From assembly GCF_017875395.1 (NCBI RefSeq), contig NZ_JAGGMO010000003.1:1-64000 (forward strand): a stretch of DNA of 64,000 nt, given 5' to 3'. Each line of letters opens with the position of its first letter. Position 1 is the first letter of the stretch. Positions 19,316 through 29,310 of this stretch are shown here, piece after piece. Source of the stretch: Methanococcus voltae. Lineage in GTDB: Archaea; AGJL01; Methanococci; Methanococcales; Methanococcaceae. The position numbers and the translations under genes were made by a program. The notes below the pieces were generated by a model. It saw only the letters and a list, made by a program, of their open reading frames with translations, ran no database searches and had not been told where the DNA came from.

Positions 19316-20815
19316 ATGATTAAGAAAAAAAGTTTTGAAGATAATTTTGATGGAAAAATAAATAAGAAAGAAAAAAGGAATTTAAAAAATTGTACCTATT
19401 ATAATAGAGGATTAATCTTTAAAGTAATTATATTGACGGCATTAGTGGCATTTTGTACAGTTTCCTCAGTTGAAGGCTTAAAAATACAAAACTACGATGT
19501 AAGCTGTAAAATAAATACTAGCAATGTAGTCAATGAAACTATAATTTTAAAAATATACAACAATGAAAGCGAAGACATAGAGCAAGTAAATTTTGATATT
19601 CCTCAGATATTCTCAAATCCTTCCTTAAAATCGGAGCATGGTGTCAAATCATATGGTTTAAGCACTATGGAGGGAGTAACGTCACTAACAATGGATTTTG
19701 AAAAACCGTTGAAACCCGGGGCTACCACAACTTTAACCATTGGATTTGTACGAGATATAGATATTGACTATGAAGGTAAAAAATTTGTAACTGTAACCGT
19801 ACCTGCGTATGATTCCAAATTTACAATGGAAATAGCACTACCACAAGGTGCAAGTATTGTATCGCCCGCAGAAGGTATATTAAGTATCTCCCCAAGAGAT
19901 TATTCCATAGAAACTGATGGTAAAAGAATATACATAAAATGGGCTAAAGATTTGGATGCAGATGAAAAATTTTTTACTTCTTCGGTTAATTATGCAATAT
20001 TAACACCCGTAAATCCCCCTATAGATACCATACCTGATGGTACAGAGTATTTAAATGTATATACGATATCATTATCTGCAGTTATAGTATTGCTTTTAAT
20101 TATCGTGGTATATTTAATGTATAGGCTTAAAATAATTCTTAAAAAATCTATGGAAGATGAAGAATTAGATGAAGAAAAAAGGGATGAAATTAACGATTTA
20201 AGGAGAAATTTGGAAATTTCAGAAGTTAATCTAAAAAATTGTAATAAAGAAATTGAGAAACTTGAAAAAATCAATTCAAAACAAAATTTAGAGCTTAAAG
20301 AATTACATGATGATTTAGAATTCTACAAAATTAAAAATGTAGAATGCAACAACACAATTACTAATTTGGAAAGCAAATTGAAATTTGAAAAAGAAATGAA
20401 TGAAAAACTTTCTGATGCAATATCTGAGCGAGATAAAAAACTTAAAAAATTAGAAGAATATCGAGAAGTGTGTGAAAACCAGAAACAAACAATTTCTGAA
20501 TTAAATAAAGAACTTACATCCAAAAAAGAACATATTGATACTTTGGAAGTAAAAATAGACAAATATAGCGTTGGAAAAGCTGAAACTTTGTTGAACATCT
20601 TAACGAGTGAAGAAAAAGAGATAATAACCATAATTAAAGAACATGGCACCATATCTCAGAAAGAAATCGTTGATATTACAGAATATACAAAATCAAAGAT
20701 TTCAAGAATGATTTCAGACCTTGAACAACGAGGTATTGTCGAAAAAATCAAAGTAGGTAGATTAAATAAAATTAAACTATCTAAAAATTTTGAAGATAAG
20801 GGAGATATATCTTAA
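19316..20815 (+). CDS. Membrane-anchored protein with extracytoplasmic domain, coiled coil and winged-helix domain
   Basis: The 499-residue protein starts with a basic segment and then a hydrophobic span or signal anchor at about 33-51. A ~200-residue beta-rich region follows, probably outside the cell. A second span lies at 251-270, then a long Glu/Lys coiled coil at about 281-415 and a MarR/ArsR-like winged helix at about 430-493 (LTSEEKEIITIIKEHGTISQKEI region). The C-terminal half should be cytoplasmic and able to bind DNA while tethered to the membrane. The start ATG follows GGAG by 5 bases. An upstream in-frame ATG has no such site. Target genes are unknown. Confidence 0.75.
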   Translation: MIKKKSFEDNFDGKINKKEKRNLKNCTYYNRGLIFKVIILTALVAFCTVSSVEGLKIQNYDVSCKINTSNVVNETIILKIYNNESEDIEQVNFDIPQIFSNPSLKSEHGVKSYGLSTMEGVTSLTMDFEKPLKPGATTTLTIGFVRDIDIDYEGKKFVTVTVPAYDSKFTMEIALPQGASIVSPAEGILSISPRDYSIETDGKRIYIKWAKDLDADEKFFTSSVNYAILTPVNPPIDTIPDGTEYLNVYTISLSAVIVLLLIIVVYLMYRLKIILKKSMEDEELDEEKRDEINDLRRNLEISEVNLKNCNKEIEKLEKINSKQNLELKELHDDLEFYKIKNVECNNTITNLESKLKFEKEMNEKLSDAISERDKKLKKLEEYREVCENQKQTISELNKELTSKKEHIDTLEVKIDKYSVGKAETLLNILTSEEKEIITIIKEHGTISQKEIVDITEYTKSKISRMISDLEQRGIVEKIKVGRLNKIKLSKNFEDKGDIS

Positions 20816-21181
20816 ATTCAATTTAATTAATATTTCCAAATTATCTTTTTTATTATTGCGCTAGATTTTCATATTTTCCATTCATATTCATTCTGTTATT
20901 TGTTTTCTATTTTTAAACTATATCTAAATTCGATTGTGTTGCTAAGAGTACCATATTATGAATTTATTAAGAATTAACAGAAATTTTATATACTTCAAGT
21001 AGATATTTATAAGAAAATTAAGAGTATGTATAAGAATATGTAAAATCAATAGATTAGAATAATTGAATAATTAATAACTACATAGTTAATTAATTGAAAT
21101 AAACTTTAAACAAAATTTAAAAAATAAACATATTAGAGATTAAACCTAATTTATTTTATAACATATTCCAAGGTGGATATT
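20816..21181. other. Intergenic region before glycosyltransferase gene
   Basis: These 366 bases carry a T-rich stretch after the preceding gene and an exact TTTATATA box A at 20985-20992. No other gene is seen. Confidence 0.5.
20985..20992 (+). promoter_or_regulatory. Exact box A (TTTATATA), glycosyltransferase gene
   Basis: A perfect match to the methanococcal box A. Initiation is expected near 21017, giving a leader of about 165 bases before the ATG at 21182. Confidence 0.5.
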
Positions 21182-22273
21182 ATGAAAGTATTGATATCAG
21201 TTTGCGGTGAAGGATTTGGACATACCACTCGGTGTATTGCCCTTGGAAGAGCACTATCTAAGAAACATGACGTTAAATTTGTGGCATATGGCAAAAGCAA
21301 AGATTTTATAGAATTATCTGGCTATAACGTCTTAGAAACCTACCCTGAAATCAAACTATCTGGAAAAAATGGTAAATTTGACATTACTAAAAGTATGTTT
21401 AATACACAGTACCACCCTGCAAAAGCAGTTAAGAGAGAATTACAAATAATAAAGGATTACGACCCAGATTTAGTAATTTCAGACTGTAAATACAGTACCA
21501 TATTAGCATCTAAGATTAGTAAAAAGCCATATTATATAATAACAAATCAAAATGCTACAAAAACTCAAAAAAAGGAAAAATACATCGTATACCCTGTTAT
21601 GAAGGTATTAAATGCAGTAAATAAATCTGCTGAAAAATTAATAATTCCAGATTTACCTTTACCTTACACCATTTGCGAGTACAATTTAAAAATGATTGAT
21701 AATTTACGATTTAGTGGTCCTTTAATCCGTTATGATGTTCCTACCGAAGAAAGTGAGTATGCTGAAGACTACATTTTGAGCGTAATTGGTGGATTTGAAT
21801 ATAGACTTAGGATATTAGAATTAATAAACAAAATATCCAAAAAAACAGGGTTGAAAGTAAAATTAGTCTGCGGTAGTGAAGAAGTAGCCAAAAAACTTGA
21901 AAAAGAAAAAGGCGAAAATGTCGAAATAATTCCTGTTTCAACTGAAATGGATGAATTAATCAAAAAATGTTCCATGGTAGTTTGTCATGGTGGTCACTCA
22001 ACACTTATGGAAGCGGTTAGTTTTGGAAAACCAATAATAACAATTCCAGATTTGGATCATCCTGAGCAGGAAAACAATGCGTTAAAGATTCAAAATCTAA
22101 AATGTGGTATAGCACTTAATTATAAAATCCTTGAAAAAGAATTAGAACCATCGATTATGAAGATTATGAACGATAAAACATACTCTAAAAACGCAAAAAA
22201 GCTTAGAAAAATTGCTTTAAACTATGATGGAAAAGAAAAACTAATTGAAGAATTTGAAAATTCAATACTTTAA
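21182..22273 (+). CDS. MJ1255/VC2487-type glycosyltransferase
   Basis: The 363-residue GT-B-fold protein opens with [23 protein letters not shown], a glycosyltransferase-28-like N terminus. Near residues 260-300 it has the UDP-sugar-binding block [23 protein letters not shown]. It is similar to MurG/MGD-type enzymes that move sugars from UDP donors, often at the membrane. Acceptor and sugar are unknown. The ATG 6 bases after AGGTGG was chosen over an in-frame GTG at 21173 that overlaps this site. Confidence 0.8.
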   Translation: MKVLISVCGEGFGHTTRCIALGRALSKKHDVKFVAYGKSKDFIELSGYNVLETYPEIKLSGKNGKFDITKSMFNTQYHPAKAVKRELQIIKDYDPDLVISDCKYSTILASKISKKPYYIITNQNATKTQKKEKYIVYPVMKVLNAVNKSAEKLIIPDLPLPYTICEYNLKMIDNLRFSGPLIRYDVPTEESEYAEDYILSVIGGFEYRLRILELINKISKKTGLKVKLVCGSEEVAKKLEKEKGENVEIIPVSTEMDELIKKCSMVVCHGGHSTLMEAVSFGKPIITIPDLDHPEQENNALKIQNLKCGIALNYKILEKELEPSIMKIMNDKTYSKNAKKLRKIALNYDGKEKLIEEFENSIL

Positions 22274-22380
22274 ATAAATACAATAAATACTATTTTTTTA
22301 TTTTATTATCTTTTATTATCTTTTATATTTCACGTTTTAAGTATACAATTAATTCATAATTTAATTATATTAGTATGTTA

Positions 22381-22408
22381 ATTATAATTATAATTATAAT
22401 TATAATTA
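22381..22408. repeat. ATTATA hexamer tandem repeat before cofD
   Basis: The hexamer ATTATA is repeated four full times plus a partial fifth copy, 45 bases before the cofD start. It could overlap the promoter of cofD. Confidence 0.7.
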
Positions 22409-22453
22409 GAATTATAATTTTATAGATACACTATTACATTTTAAGGTGAATAA

Positions 22454-23527
22454 ATGACTATTAAAAATAATTTAATTAATACTGAGACATTTAAAGACTT
22501 AAAAATAACAATATTATCCGGAGGAACCGGAACACCTAAATTAATTCAAGGATTTAATAATATTGAAGAATTAGATAAAAAAAATATGTCCGTTATTGTA
22601 AACACCGGTGAAGATAACTGGATTGGGGATATATATTTGTCACCTGATGTAGATACTGTATTATATACCCTATCAGGACTTATTAATGAAGAAACCTGGT
22701 ATGGTGTCAAAAACGATACGTTCGAGTGTCATGAGCAGTTAAAAAAGTATGGATTTGATGAAGTCCTAAAAATTGGAGACAAAGATAGAGCATTGAAAAC
22801 ACATAAGAGCAACTTGATAAAAAAAGGTGTTAAACTATCAGATATCATCGATAAAGAAAGAAAAGGACTCGGCATATGTACTAAAATATATCCAATGAGT
22901 AATGACAAAGTTGAAACAAAAATCTTAATCGTTGATGAAGAACGTGATAATGAATCAAATTTAGGGGATACAGAAAAGCATTTATTAATAAAGTTCCACG
23001 ATTTTTGGATAAATAGGCGCGGAAATTCCAAAGTAGTTGACGTATTTTATGAAAATTCAAATTATGCAGAAGCTGTGGAGGGTGCTATTGAAGATATTAA
23101 AAATAGCGATATTATAGTAATTGGACCTTCAAACCCGATAACCTCCATAAATCCTATATTGAGTATCCCAGAGATTAGAAAATGTTTAAAAAATAAAGTT
23201 GTTTATGCTATATCTCCAATAATTGGCAATAACCCAGTTAGTGGACCTGCAGGTACCCTAATGCAGGCTAAAGGATATGAAGTTAGCTCAAAAAGCGTTT
23301 ATGAAATGTATAAGGATATATTGGATGTTTTTATTATAGATAACACCGATTCTAATTACAATAAATGTAATATGGATAATATTGACGATATTAATAATAT
23401 TAATAACGATAATGGTAATTCAAAACCTAAAATTTTAAAATGTAATACAATTATGAAGAATATTGATGATAAAAAAGAACTTGCAAAAGAGATATTAAAC
23501 CACTATGTTAAGAATTTTAAAGAATAA
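22454..23527 (+). CDS. cofD: 2-phospho-L-lactate transferase (coenzyme F420 synthesis)
   Basis: CofD joins the activated phospholactyl group to the deazaflavin Fo to form F420-0. The 357-residue protein has SGGTGTPKL at 22-30, NTGEDNWIGDIYLSPDVDT and WYGVKNDT, which are the substrate-binding blocks of the family, and SNPITSINPILS near 226. It is longer than the usual ~310 residues because of an Asn/Asp-rich, low-complexity insert near residues 300-325. The ATG follows AAGGTGA. The next gene encodes the first enzyme of deazaflavin synthesis. Confidence 0.95.
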   Translation: MTIKNNLINTETFKDLKITILSGGTGTPKLIQGFNNIEELDKKNMSVIVNTGEDNWIGDIYLSPDVDTVLYTLSGLINEETWYGVKNDTFECHEQLKKYGFDEVLKIGDKDRALKTHKSNLIKKGVKLSDIIDKERKGLGICTKIYPMSNDKVETKILIVDEERDNESNLGDTEKHLLIKFHDFWINRRGNSKVVDVFYENSNYAEAVEGAIEDIKNSDIIVIGPSNPITSINPILSIPEIRKCLKNKVVYAISPIIGNNPVSGPAGTLMQAKGYEVSSKSVYEMYKDILDVFIIDNTDSNYNKCNMDNIDDINNINNDNGNSKPKILKCNTIMKNIDDKKELAKEILNHYVKNFKE

Positions 23528-23766
23528 TCAATATATAATATAAGATATTATTAAAAAATGATTTAATAGATTAAGTATCAAATAAGGAATAATTGAATTA
23601 TTAAAGGTATTAAAGATAATAGATGTTATTAAAAATAATTAATATGTTATGGTATTAAATAATAGGAAATAAAATATATGAAAGTAACAAAATAATATAA
23701 AATTTATAAAATTTATAAAATATATGTGGTTTAGCATAAATACATAATCTCAGGAAGGAGATAAAA

Positions 23767-24573
23767 ATGATACAAATAACTGTTATGCAAATTGATAATT
23801 ACGGACCGTGGACAGTAACCCCAAACCCTCGAAGGGAAAGCGACTTACAAGCTCTCCAATCAAGATTATACACTGACTTAAGCTTACAATTCGGAGCTCA
23901 TAAAGGACTCGTATTTTATACAAGATTTGACAATTTAATTGCTGTTACTAATGGTATTGATTTAGAAACCCATAAGCGAATCCAAAACAGCGTTAAAAAT
24001 AGATATCCTTTTACATTGAGTATGTCGATAGCTTCTGCAGAGACGCCTTATGAAGCTCAAAAAATTGCTACAAAACGATTACAAGAATACGGTAGTGCAC
24101 AAGACGAAGTTAGAAAAGAAGTATTCGATGTATCAACCGAATTAGTATCCGAAAATGAAGGATATGTACAATTGGCTCACATTGATATTGACGATGTTAC
24201 AGGCACTATGACCGATAAAGATTCAGCATATGACACATATTTACAAATAAAAGATGCACAAGTTAAATTATTTAAATCTTTAAAAAAATACAACGCTCTT
24301 GGCTTTTTTATAGGCGGAGATAACTTTATGTGTCCATGTAATGGAATGAATGAAAATGATTTAAACTGCATGTTTGAAGATATTTTAAAGTCTGATGGAA
24401 TTAGTTTAAAAGCAGGCTTAGGTATTGGAAAAACCGCTGAAGATGCTTCAAATCTTGCAGATATCGGTTTAGAAATAATCAGAGATGGAAAGTGTGAAGG
24501 TTCAGTATATACCTTGAGACAAAACTCTGAAGAATCACTTAAAGTACCCCATAACTACACGTGCTCATTTTAA
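23767..24573 (+). CDS. GTP cyclohydrolase III (F420 and flavin precursor)
   Basis: This archaeal enzyme converts GTP to 2-amino-5-formylamino-6-ribosylamino-pyrimidinone phosphate, the first step towards riboflavin and the deazaflavin of F420. The 268-residue protein starts [25 protein letters not shown], the characteristic N terminus. It has the duplicated GGDEF-like fold, with [11 protein letters not shown] and [11 protein letters not shown] in the second half. The start ATG follows the strong site AAGGAGAT. It lies 240 bases after cofD on the same strand, a functionally coherent pairing for F420. Confidence 0.93.
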   Translation: MIQITVMQIDNYGPWTVTPNPRRESDLQALQSRLYTDLSLQFGAHKGLVFYTRFDNLIAVTNGIDLETHKRIQNSVKNRYPFTLSMSIASAETPYEAQKIATKRLQEYGSAQDEVRKEVFDVSTELVSENEGYVQLAHIDIDDVTGTMTDKDSAYDTYLQIKDAQVKLFKSLKKYNALGFFIGGDNFMCPCNGMNENDLNCMFEDILKSDGISLKAGLGIGKTAEDASNLADIGLEIIRDGKCEGSVYTLRQNSEESLKVPHNYTCSF

Positions 24574-24678
24574 ATAGCTCGTGTCGTACTATTAACTTAA
24601 ATAAATATAATTATATATCCCCTAATATCTATTTTAACATAATTTACGAATTTTATTTTTTTATTGAGATGTTATATT

Positions 24679-25491
24679 ATGAAAAATTTAAAAGATTTAG
24701 AGAATAAAATAGTTCTTGCACCCATGGCCGGCATAACAGACGCGGAATTTTGTAAAAAATTTAGTAATTTTGGAATTGTATGTATTGGAGCATACAACCT
24801 TGACTCGGAAACCTTAAAAGCAAGTTTTGAGATTGAAAAAAGAGGTAGAAAAGAATTTAATATCCCTCTCGATGAATTTAGTAAGTATATAGAAAATGAA
24901 ATTAAGGAAATTAAAAAATCCTCAAATAGTGAAAATTCATTAGTTTCTACCAATATACGGTTCAAAGATTTAGAATTAGGTAGTAATCTTCATTTAGTAG
25001 ATAATTTAAAATCAGTTATTGAAAATTCTGACATAATTGAGTTTAATTGCCATTGTAGACAGCCTGAAATTACCAAATTGGGATTAGGTCAGGAGTTGAT
25101 TACTAAAAAAGAGATAAAAAAATTAATTAAAATTCTTGAATTTATACAAAAAATTAATGTAAAGAAAATACCTTTATTTATAAAAATAAGGGCAAATTAC
25201 ATATCTTCAAAAGAATTAATCGATAATTTTAACGAAAGTAAAATAGTTGATTATATAGACGGTATTCATATTGATTGCTTTAATCCTGGCCATAATTACC
25301 CGGATTTAGAATATTTAAAAGAATTAAGGCAAAAATTTCCCGAACTCATAATTATTGGGAATAATTCAGTTAAATCAGAGGCTGATGCAAAAAAAATGTT
25401 AGAATATTGTGATTTTGTATCTGTTGCTCGTTGTGTACTGGCCAATAATATGGAATGGATTGAAAAATTTAATAATAAGATTAAGAATTAA
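24679..25491 (+). CDS. MJ0144-type dihydrouridine-synthase-like TIM-barrel protein
   Basis: The 270-residue protein begins like tRNA-dihydrouridine synthases (IVLAPMAGITDAEFCKKF). It has FNCHCRQPEI near residue 120, at the position of the catalytic Cys of Dus enzymes, and a C-terminal IIGNNSVKSEADAKKML barrel end. It may reduce uridine in tRNA with FMN, but it is shorter than typical Dus because the helical tRNA-binding domain is missing. The ATG at 24679 was preferred to a TTG at 24664. The ribosome binding site is weak. Confidence 0.75.
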   Translation: MKNLKDLENKIVLAPMAGITDAEFCKKFSNFGIVCIGAYNLDSETLKASFEIEKRGRKEFNIPLDEFSKYIENEIKEIKKSSNSENSLVSTNIRFKDLELGSNLHLVDNLKSVIENSDIIEFNCHCRQPEITKLGLGQELITKKEIKKLIKILEFIQKINVKKIPLFIKIRANYISSKELIDNFNESKIVDYIDGIHIDCFNPGHNYPDLEYLKELRQKFPELIIIGNNSVKSEADAKKMLEYCDFVSVARCVLANNMEWIEKFNNKIKN

Positions 25492-25558
25492 AATTAAGAA
25501 TTAAAAAATTAAGTAATCAGTATTCTTATTATTATATTATTATATTATTAATTATTAA

Positions 25559-26137
25559 TTAGTCGTTTTCCCAATATATTGCATCCAATAATATAGCTAC
25601 TGGATATTTCATAGTCTCTGACATATCTGTTGCATATTTTATTATTTTTTCTGCTTCTTCAGGTGTTTTGGGGCAATAATAAGGTATTTCTGCAACTTCC
25701 AAAAGTTTTTTAGTCCATTGACCCATTGGGATTTGTGCAGATATTTTTTCTTTTAAATCTCCCCTATGGCTGATTATCATTACGAGCGGTATTTTATAAA
25801 CTTTTAAAAGGGAACCTATGGCATTTATAGAGTTGCCCAATCCGGAATTTTGCATTAATAGGGCTGTTTTACGACCCGCTAAATGAGCCCCTGCACAAAT
25901 TCCGATACCCTCCTCCTCTCTAGTTACTGGTATATGTATCAATTTGTTTTTTTGGGCTTCAAAATCAATATCTGGATTGTTTTGATTTAAATTATTCTCA
26001 ATTTCATTTTCTATGAGGATAATTAAATTTTTTAAATTTGCACAAGGCACACTTACTATAAAATCTACGTCTGAAGACTTGATTGCGTTAAAAACTGCAT
26101 TACTTGCGTTTAAATTATTCTTCTCATTTTTATTCAT
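25559..26137 (-). CDS. comD: Sulfopyruvate decarboxylase, alpha subunit
   Basis: ComD and ComE together decarboxylate sulfopyruvate to sulfoacetaldehyde in coenzyme M synthesis. The 192-residue protein has the thiamine-pyrophosphate Pyr-domain features: VSVPCANLKN, TREEEGIGICAGAHLAGRK with the cofactor-activating Glu, and NSGLGNSINAI. It is longer than the ~170 residues I expect because of an Asn-rich N terminus and an Asn-rich insert near 45-60. The beta subunit gene is not adjacent, although the two are neighbours in some methanogens. Confidence 0.92.
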   Translation of the reverse strand: MNKNEKNNLNASNAVFNAIKSSDVDFIVSVPCANLKNLIILIENEIENNLNQNNPDIDFEAQKNKLIHIPVTREEEGIGICAGAHLAGRKTALLMQNSGLGNSINAIGSLLKVYKIPLVMIISHRGDLKEKISAQIPMGQWTKKLLEVAEIPYYCPKTPEEAEKIIKYATDMSETMKYPVAILLDAIYWEND

Positions 26138-26362
26138 AATATCACAAATATAATTATAACGTACTTGGTTATCTTTTAAATTTAGATAATTTATTATCTT
26201 TTTAGGGTATGTTTTTATAAGAATTTATAATATCACGTATAAGTTATATAATATAAGATAGTATCTACTATGTAATAACTGATATATAATAATAGATTTA
26301 AATATTATAAAATTATTGTATTTCTACTTAAAGCTAATATTTCAATGAAAAACGGTGCTAAT

Positions 26363-27844
26363 ATGGAATTAAATAAGGAAAATAATAACGAAAATAAAAA
26401 TTTAATAAATAATATTGTAAATAATAATAAAGATAACAAAATTAATGAAAATTTAGTTAATAACTTAAATGTACACTTGGAAGGATATGGTTGTACATTA
26501 AACACGTCTGATACGGAAATAATAAAAAATTCATTGATAGAACAGGGTTTTAACGTATCTAATGGAGATTTTAACGAGTCTAGCGAAAATATAAATTTGG
26601 TTGTTATAAATACCTGTATCGTTAGGCAAGAAACTGAGCACAAAATGATTTCAAAAATCAAAAAATACAAAGAATCGGGAAAGAAAGTAGTTGTTGCCGG
26701 TTGTTTAGCAAAAGCACTATCTAAAAAAATAGAAGGATTATACGATGCTCTAATAATGCCTAGAGAAGCTCACTTATCCGGAGAAATCGTAAGAGCCGTT
26801 TTTGAAGGTAAAAACTATCAAGAAGTTGTAAAAACTAGTACAAGTTCAATAGACAACAAATTGAACTATTTGGCTAAAAATAATGAAAATGAGTACGATA
26901 ATGGTAGTAATAATAGCAATAAAGACAATGTTAAAAATTTAATAATGGCTTTACCGATATGTGAAGGTTGTCTTGGAAACTGCACCTACTGTATTGTAAA
27001 AGTGGCTAGAGGTAATTTAATATCCTACGAACCAGAAAACATTGTAAAAAAGTCTGAAGAGTTAATAAAGTCAGGTACTAAATGTTTATTAGTAACTGCC
27101 CAAGATACAGCTTGCTATGGTTTTGATAGGCAAGATAATTATAGATTACCAAATTTAATAAATGATATTGTAAATAATAAAAATTTAATCGATAATGCGG
27201 ATGAAAATAAATCATATAACTTTGGCATTAGAATTGGAATGATGCATGCAAATTATGCAAATACATTTATTGATGATTTAATTGAAACGTATTCAAACGA
27301 AAAAGTTACAAAATTCTTACATTTACCTATTCAAAGTGGTGACAATGAAGTATTAAAAGATATGAATCGTGGATATACAGTTGACGAATTTATATCAGTT
27401 CTTGACGAATTTAAGCGTAAAGTAAAAGATTTAAACTTCACGACAGATATTATTGTAGGATTCCCTACAGAAAGTGAAGAAGCTTTTGAAAATACGTTGG
27501 AAGTTTTAAAACAGATAAAACCGGATTTCACACATGGAGCTAAGTATTCACAAAGAAAATATACTGTAGCAGGACGTATGAAACAAATAGATACCAAAAT
27601 AAGAAAAGAACGCTCTGAAATACTTAACAAACTTCGAAGGGAAATAAGTTTTGAAAATAATAAAAAACATATTGGTCAAACTTTTGAATGTTTGATTGTC
27701 AAAAAAGGAGAAGCAATAACCAATAATTGTAAAAAAGTACTATTTGATTCATCCGATGATGCAAAAAGCCCTATTGGAGAATTTAAAACAGTTAAAATCA
27801 CTGATGCAGGTACTTTTGGTCTAAAAGGTAAACTATTAAATTAA
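26363..27844 (+). CDS. tRNA N6-threonylcarbamoyladenosine methylthiotransferase (CDKAL1/MtaB type)
   Basis: This radical-SAM enzyme adds a methylthio group to t6A37 in tRNA. The 493-residue protein has an Asn-rich N terminus (about 1-35) and the MiaB-like UPF0004 domain from EGYGCTLNTSD. The radical SAM Cys motif is C203-x3-C207-x2-C210, and a TRAM domain ends the protein (GQTFECLIV). The start at 26363 was chosen because CGGTG lies just before it. An in-frame ATG at 26345 is upstream of that site. It shares the t6A pathway with kae1-bud32 at 40.7 kb. Confidence 0.9.
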   Translation: MELNKENNNENKNLINNIVNNNKDNKINENLVNNLNVHLEGYGCTLNTSDTEIIKNSLIEQGFNVSNGDFNESSENINLVVINTCIVRQETEHKMISKIKKYKESGKKVVVAGCLAKALSKKIEGLYDALIMPREAHLSGEIVRAVFEGKNYQEVVKTSTSSIDNKLNYLAKNNENEYDNGSNNSNKDNVKNLIMALPICEGCLGNCTYCIVKVARGNLISYEPENIVKKSEELIKSGTKCLLVTAQDTACYGFDRQDNYRLPNLINDIVNNKNLIDNADENKSYNFGIRIGMMHANYANTFIDDLIETYSNEKVTKFLHLPIQSGDNEVLKDMNRGYTVDEFISVLDEFKRKVKDLNFTTDIIVGFPTESEEAFENTLEVLKQIKPDFTHGAKYSQRKYTVAGRMKQIDTKIRKERSEILNKLRREISFENNKKHIGQTFECLIVKKGEAITNNCKKVLFDSSDDAKSPIGEFKTVKITDAGTFGLKGKLLN

Positions 27845-27911
27845 AAAAATATTAAAAAAATATTAAAAATAATAAATTTATTTTAAATATATAATTATTT
27901 TAATTAATTAC

Positions 27912-28307
27912 TTAATTTTTAGTTAATAATTCATGTATCTCGTCTAAATCCATTTCTATTGGCTCAGATATGGTTATAACAGGTTTCTTTTCATCATTAT
28001 ATCTTGGAACAATGTGGAAGTGAACGTGTGGAACTTCTTGACCTGATATAGGTTGATTATTGTTTATTATATTGTATCCATCCATATCTAAGACTTTAAG
28101 CTTCTTAACCATTTTATGAACTAAAACTATTAATTTTGAAGCTAATTCTTCGGACATATCATCAAAATCTTCGTAATGCTCTTTTGTAAGTATTAAGGTA
28201 TGACCTCTTGACTTTGGGAAAGCATCCATAATTACTAAAAAATCGTCATCTTCATATAATTTTCTTGAAGGTATTTTACCATTCACAATATTGCAAAATA
28301 TACACAT
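27912..28307 (-). CDS. HIT-family nucleotide-binding hydrolase
   Basis: The 131-residue protein has the histidine triad HVHFH at residues 94-98 and the N-terminal CIFCNIVNGKIPSRK of the Hint branch. Hint proteins cleave nucleoside phosphoramidates, usually AMP-lysine type substrates, in the cytoplasm. C2 and C5 could be zinc ligands as in Hint relatives. The start ATG follows CGGGTGAAATT. It converges with the methylthiotransferase gene and diverges from the DUF92 gene. Confidence 0.93.
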   Translation of the reverse strand: MCIFCNIVNGKIPSRKLYEDDDFLVIMDAFPKSRGHTLILTKEHYEDFDDMSEELASKLIVLVHKMVKKLKVLDMDGYNIINNNQPISGQEVPHVHFHIVPRYNDEKKPVITISEPIEMDLDEIHELLTKN

Positions 28308-28501
28308 AATTTCACCCGTTTAACTTCCCATTAATATTTTTAAAATATTCCTAGTATTTTTTAATATTTTCTAATATTTTTAGTATGTTTCCAGCATTTT
28401 CTTTTGTTATTCATTCCTTATTATTATTAAATTTACTATTTTATATAATTTTATATATAATTTTAAAACATTAAGTAATACACAAAACGACTAAATATAC
28501 T

Positions 28502-28509
28502 TTTATATA
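28502..28509 (+). promoter_or_regulatory. Exact box A (TTTATATA) with short leader, DUF92 gene
   Basis: A perfect box A ends 40 bases before the start codon at 28549. Initiation about 25 bases downstream would give a leader of 15-20 bases that just includes the GGTGT ribosome binding site. It is the cleanest protein-gene promoter in the window. Confidence 0.65.
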
Positions 28510-28548
28510 CTAGTATATCTAATTTATATTAATCAAATCGGTGTAAAA

Positions 28549-29262
28549 ATGATATTAGTGTATAAATTTATCATATCAGTAGTTATAATTGGTTTAATAG
28601 CATATATGAGTCACAAAAAGAAATTTTTGGATACAAAAGGGATAATTGGCTCTTCGACTATGGCTTTTATTATAATAATGGGTACTGATATAACTTGGCT
28701 TTTAGTATTAATTAGCTTCCTAATTTTAGGTAGTCTTATGAGCAAAGTAGGATATGGGAAAAAAGATAAATTAAAAATGGGCGAAAAAACCCGTTCATTA
28801 AAAAACGTACTTGCAAATGGGTTAATGCCCTTAATATTCGTTATATTGTACATTGTTGGAATATTGGATTATCCAACTGCACTTTTAGGATACTTAGGTT
28901 CGATTGCTGCAGCTAACTCGGATACATTTTCATCAGAATTGGGCATGGTATTTGGAGGAAGTCCTAGATTAATTACAACATTTCAAAAAGTAGATGTTGG
29001 AACCGATGGTGGTATAACCTTTGGAGGTACATTCTTTGGTTTGATTGGTTCTTTTACGATAGGGTTAATTGCTATGCTATTATTCGGAAAAATAGAATAT
29101 TTAGGTATTTGTACACTATCTGGGATATTTGGTAACTTTGTAGATAGTCTTGTAGGTGCTACATTTGAACGCAGACATTTATTAAATAATGAGTACGTTA
29201 ATTTCATTGCTACACTCGCAGGGGGATTATTTGCCATATTTGCTGCAGTTAAGATAATTTAA
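28549..29262 (+). CDS. DUF92 (TIGR00297) integral membrane protein
   Basis: The 237-residue polytopic membrane protein has about six hydrophobic spans. The conserved blocks are SIAAANSDTFSSELGMVFG, DGGITFGGTFFG and GNFVDSLVGATFERR. These match the DUF92 family. Plant members act as phytyl-phosphate kinases, and archaeal members may phosphorylate isoprenoid alcohol phosphates, but this is not shown. It is transcribed alone from a strong box A. Confidence 0.85.
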   Translation: MILVYKFIISVVIIGLIAYMSHKKKFLDTKGIIGSSTMAFIIIMGTDITWLLVLISFLILGSLMSKVGYGKKDKLKMGEKTRSLKNVLANGLMPLIFVILYIVGILDYPTALLGYLGSIAAANSDTFSSELGMVFGGSPRLITTFQKVDVGTDGGITFGGTFFGLIGSFTIGLIAMLLFGKIEYLGICTLSGIFGNFVDSLVGATFERRHLLNNEYVNFIATLAGGLFAIFAAVKII

Positions 29263-29310
29263 AGAGGAATAAGTTATAATATATGTTTAATATTATTTTT
29301 AATATTATTT

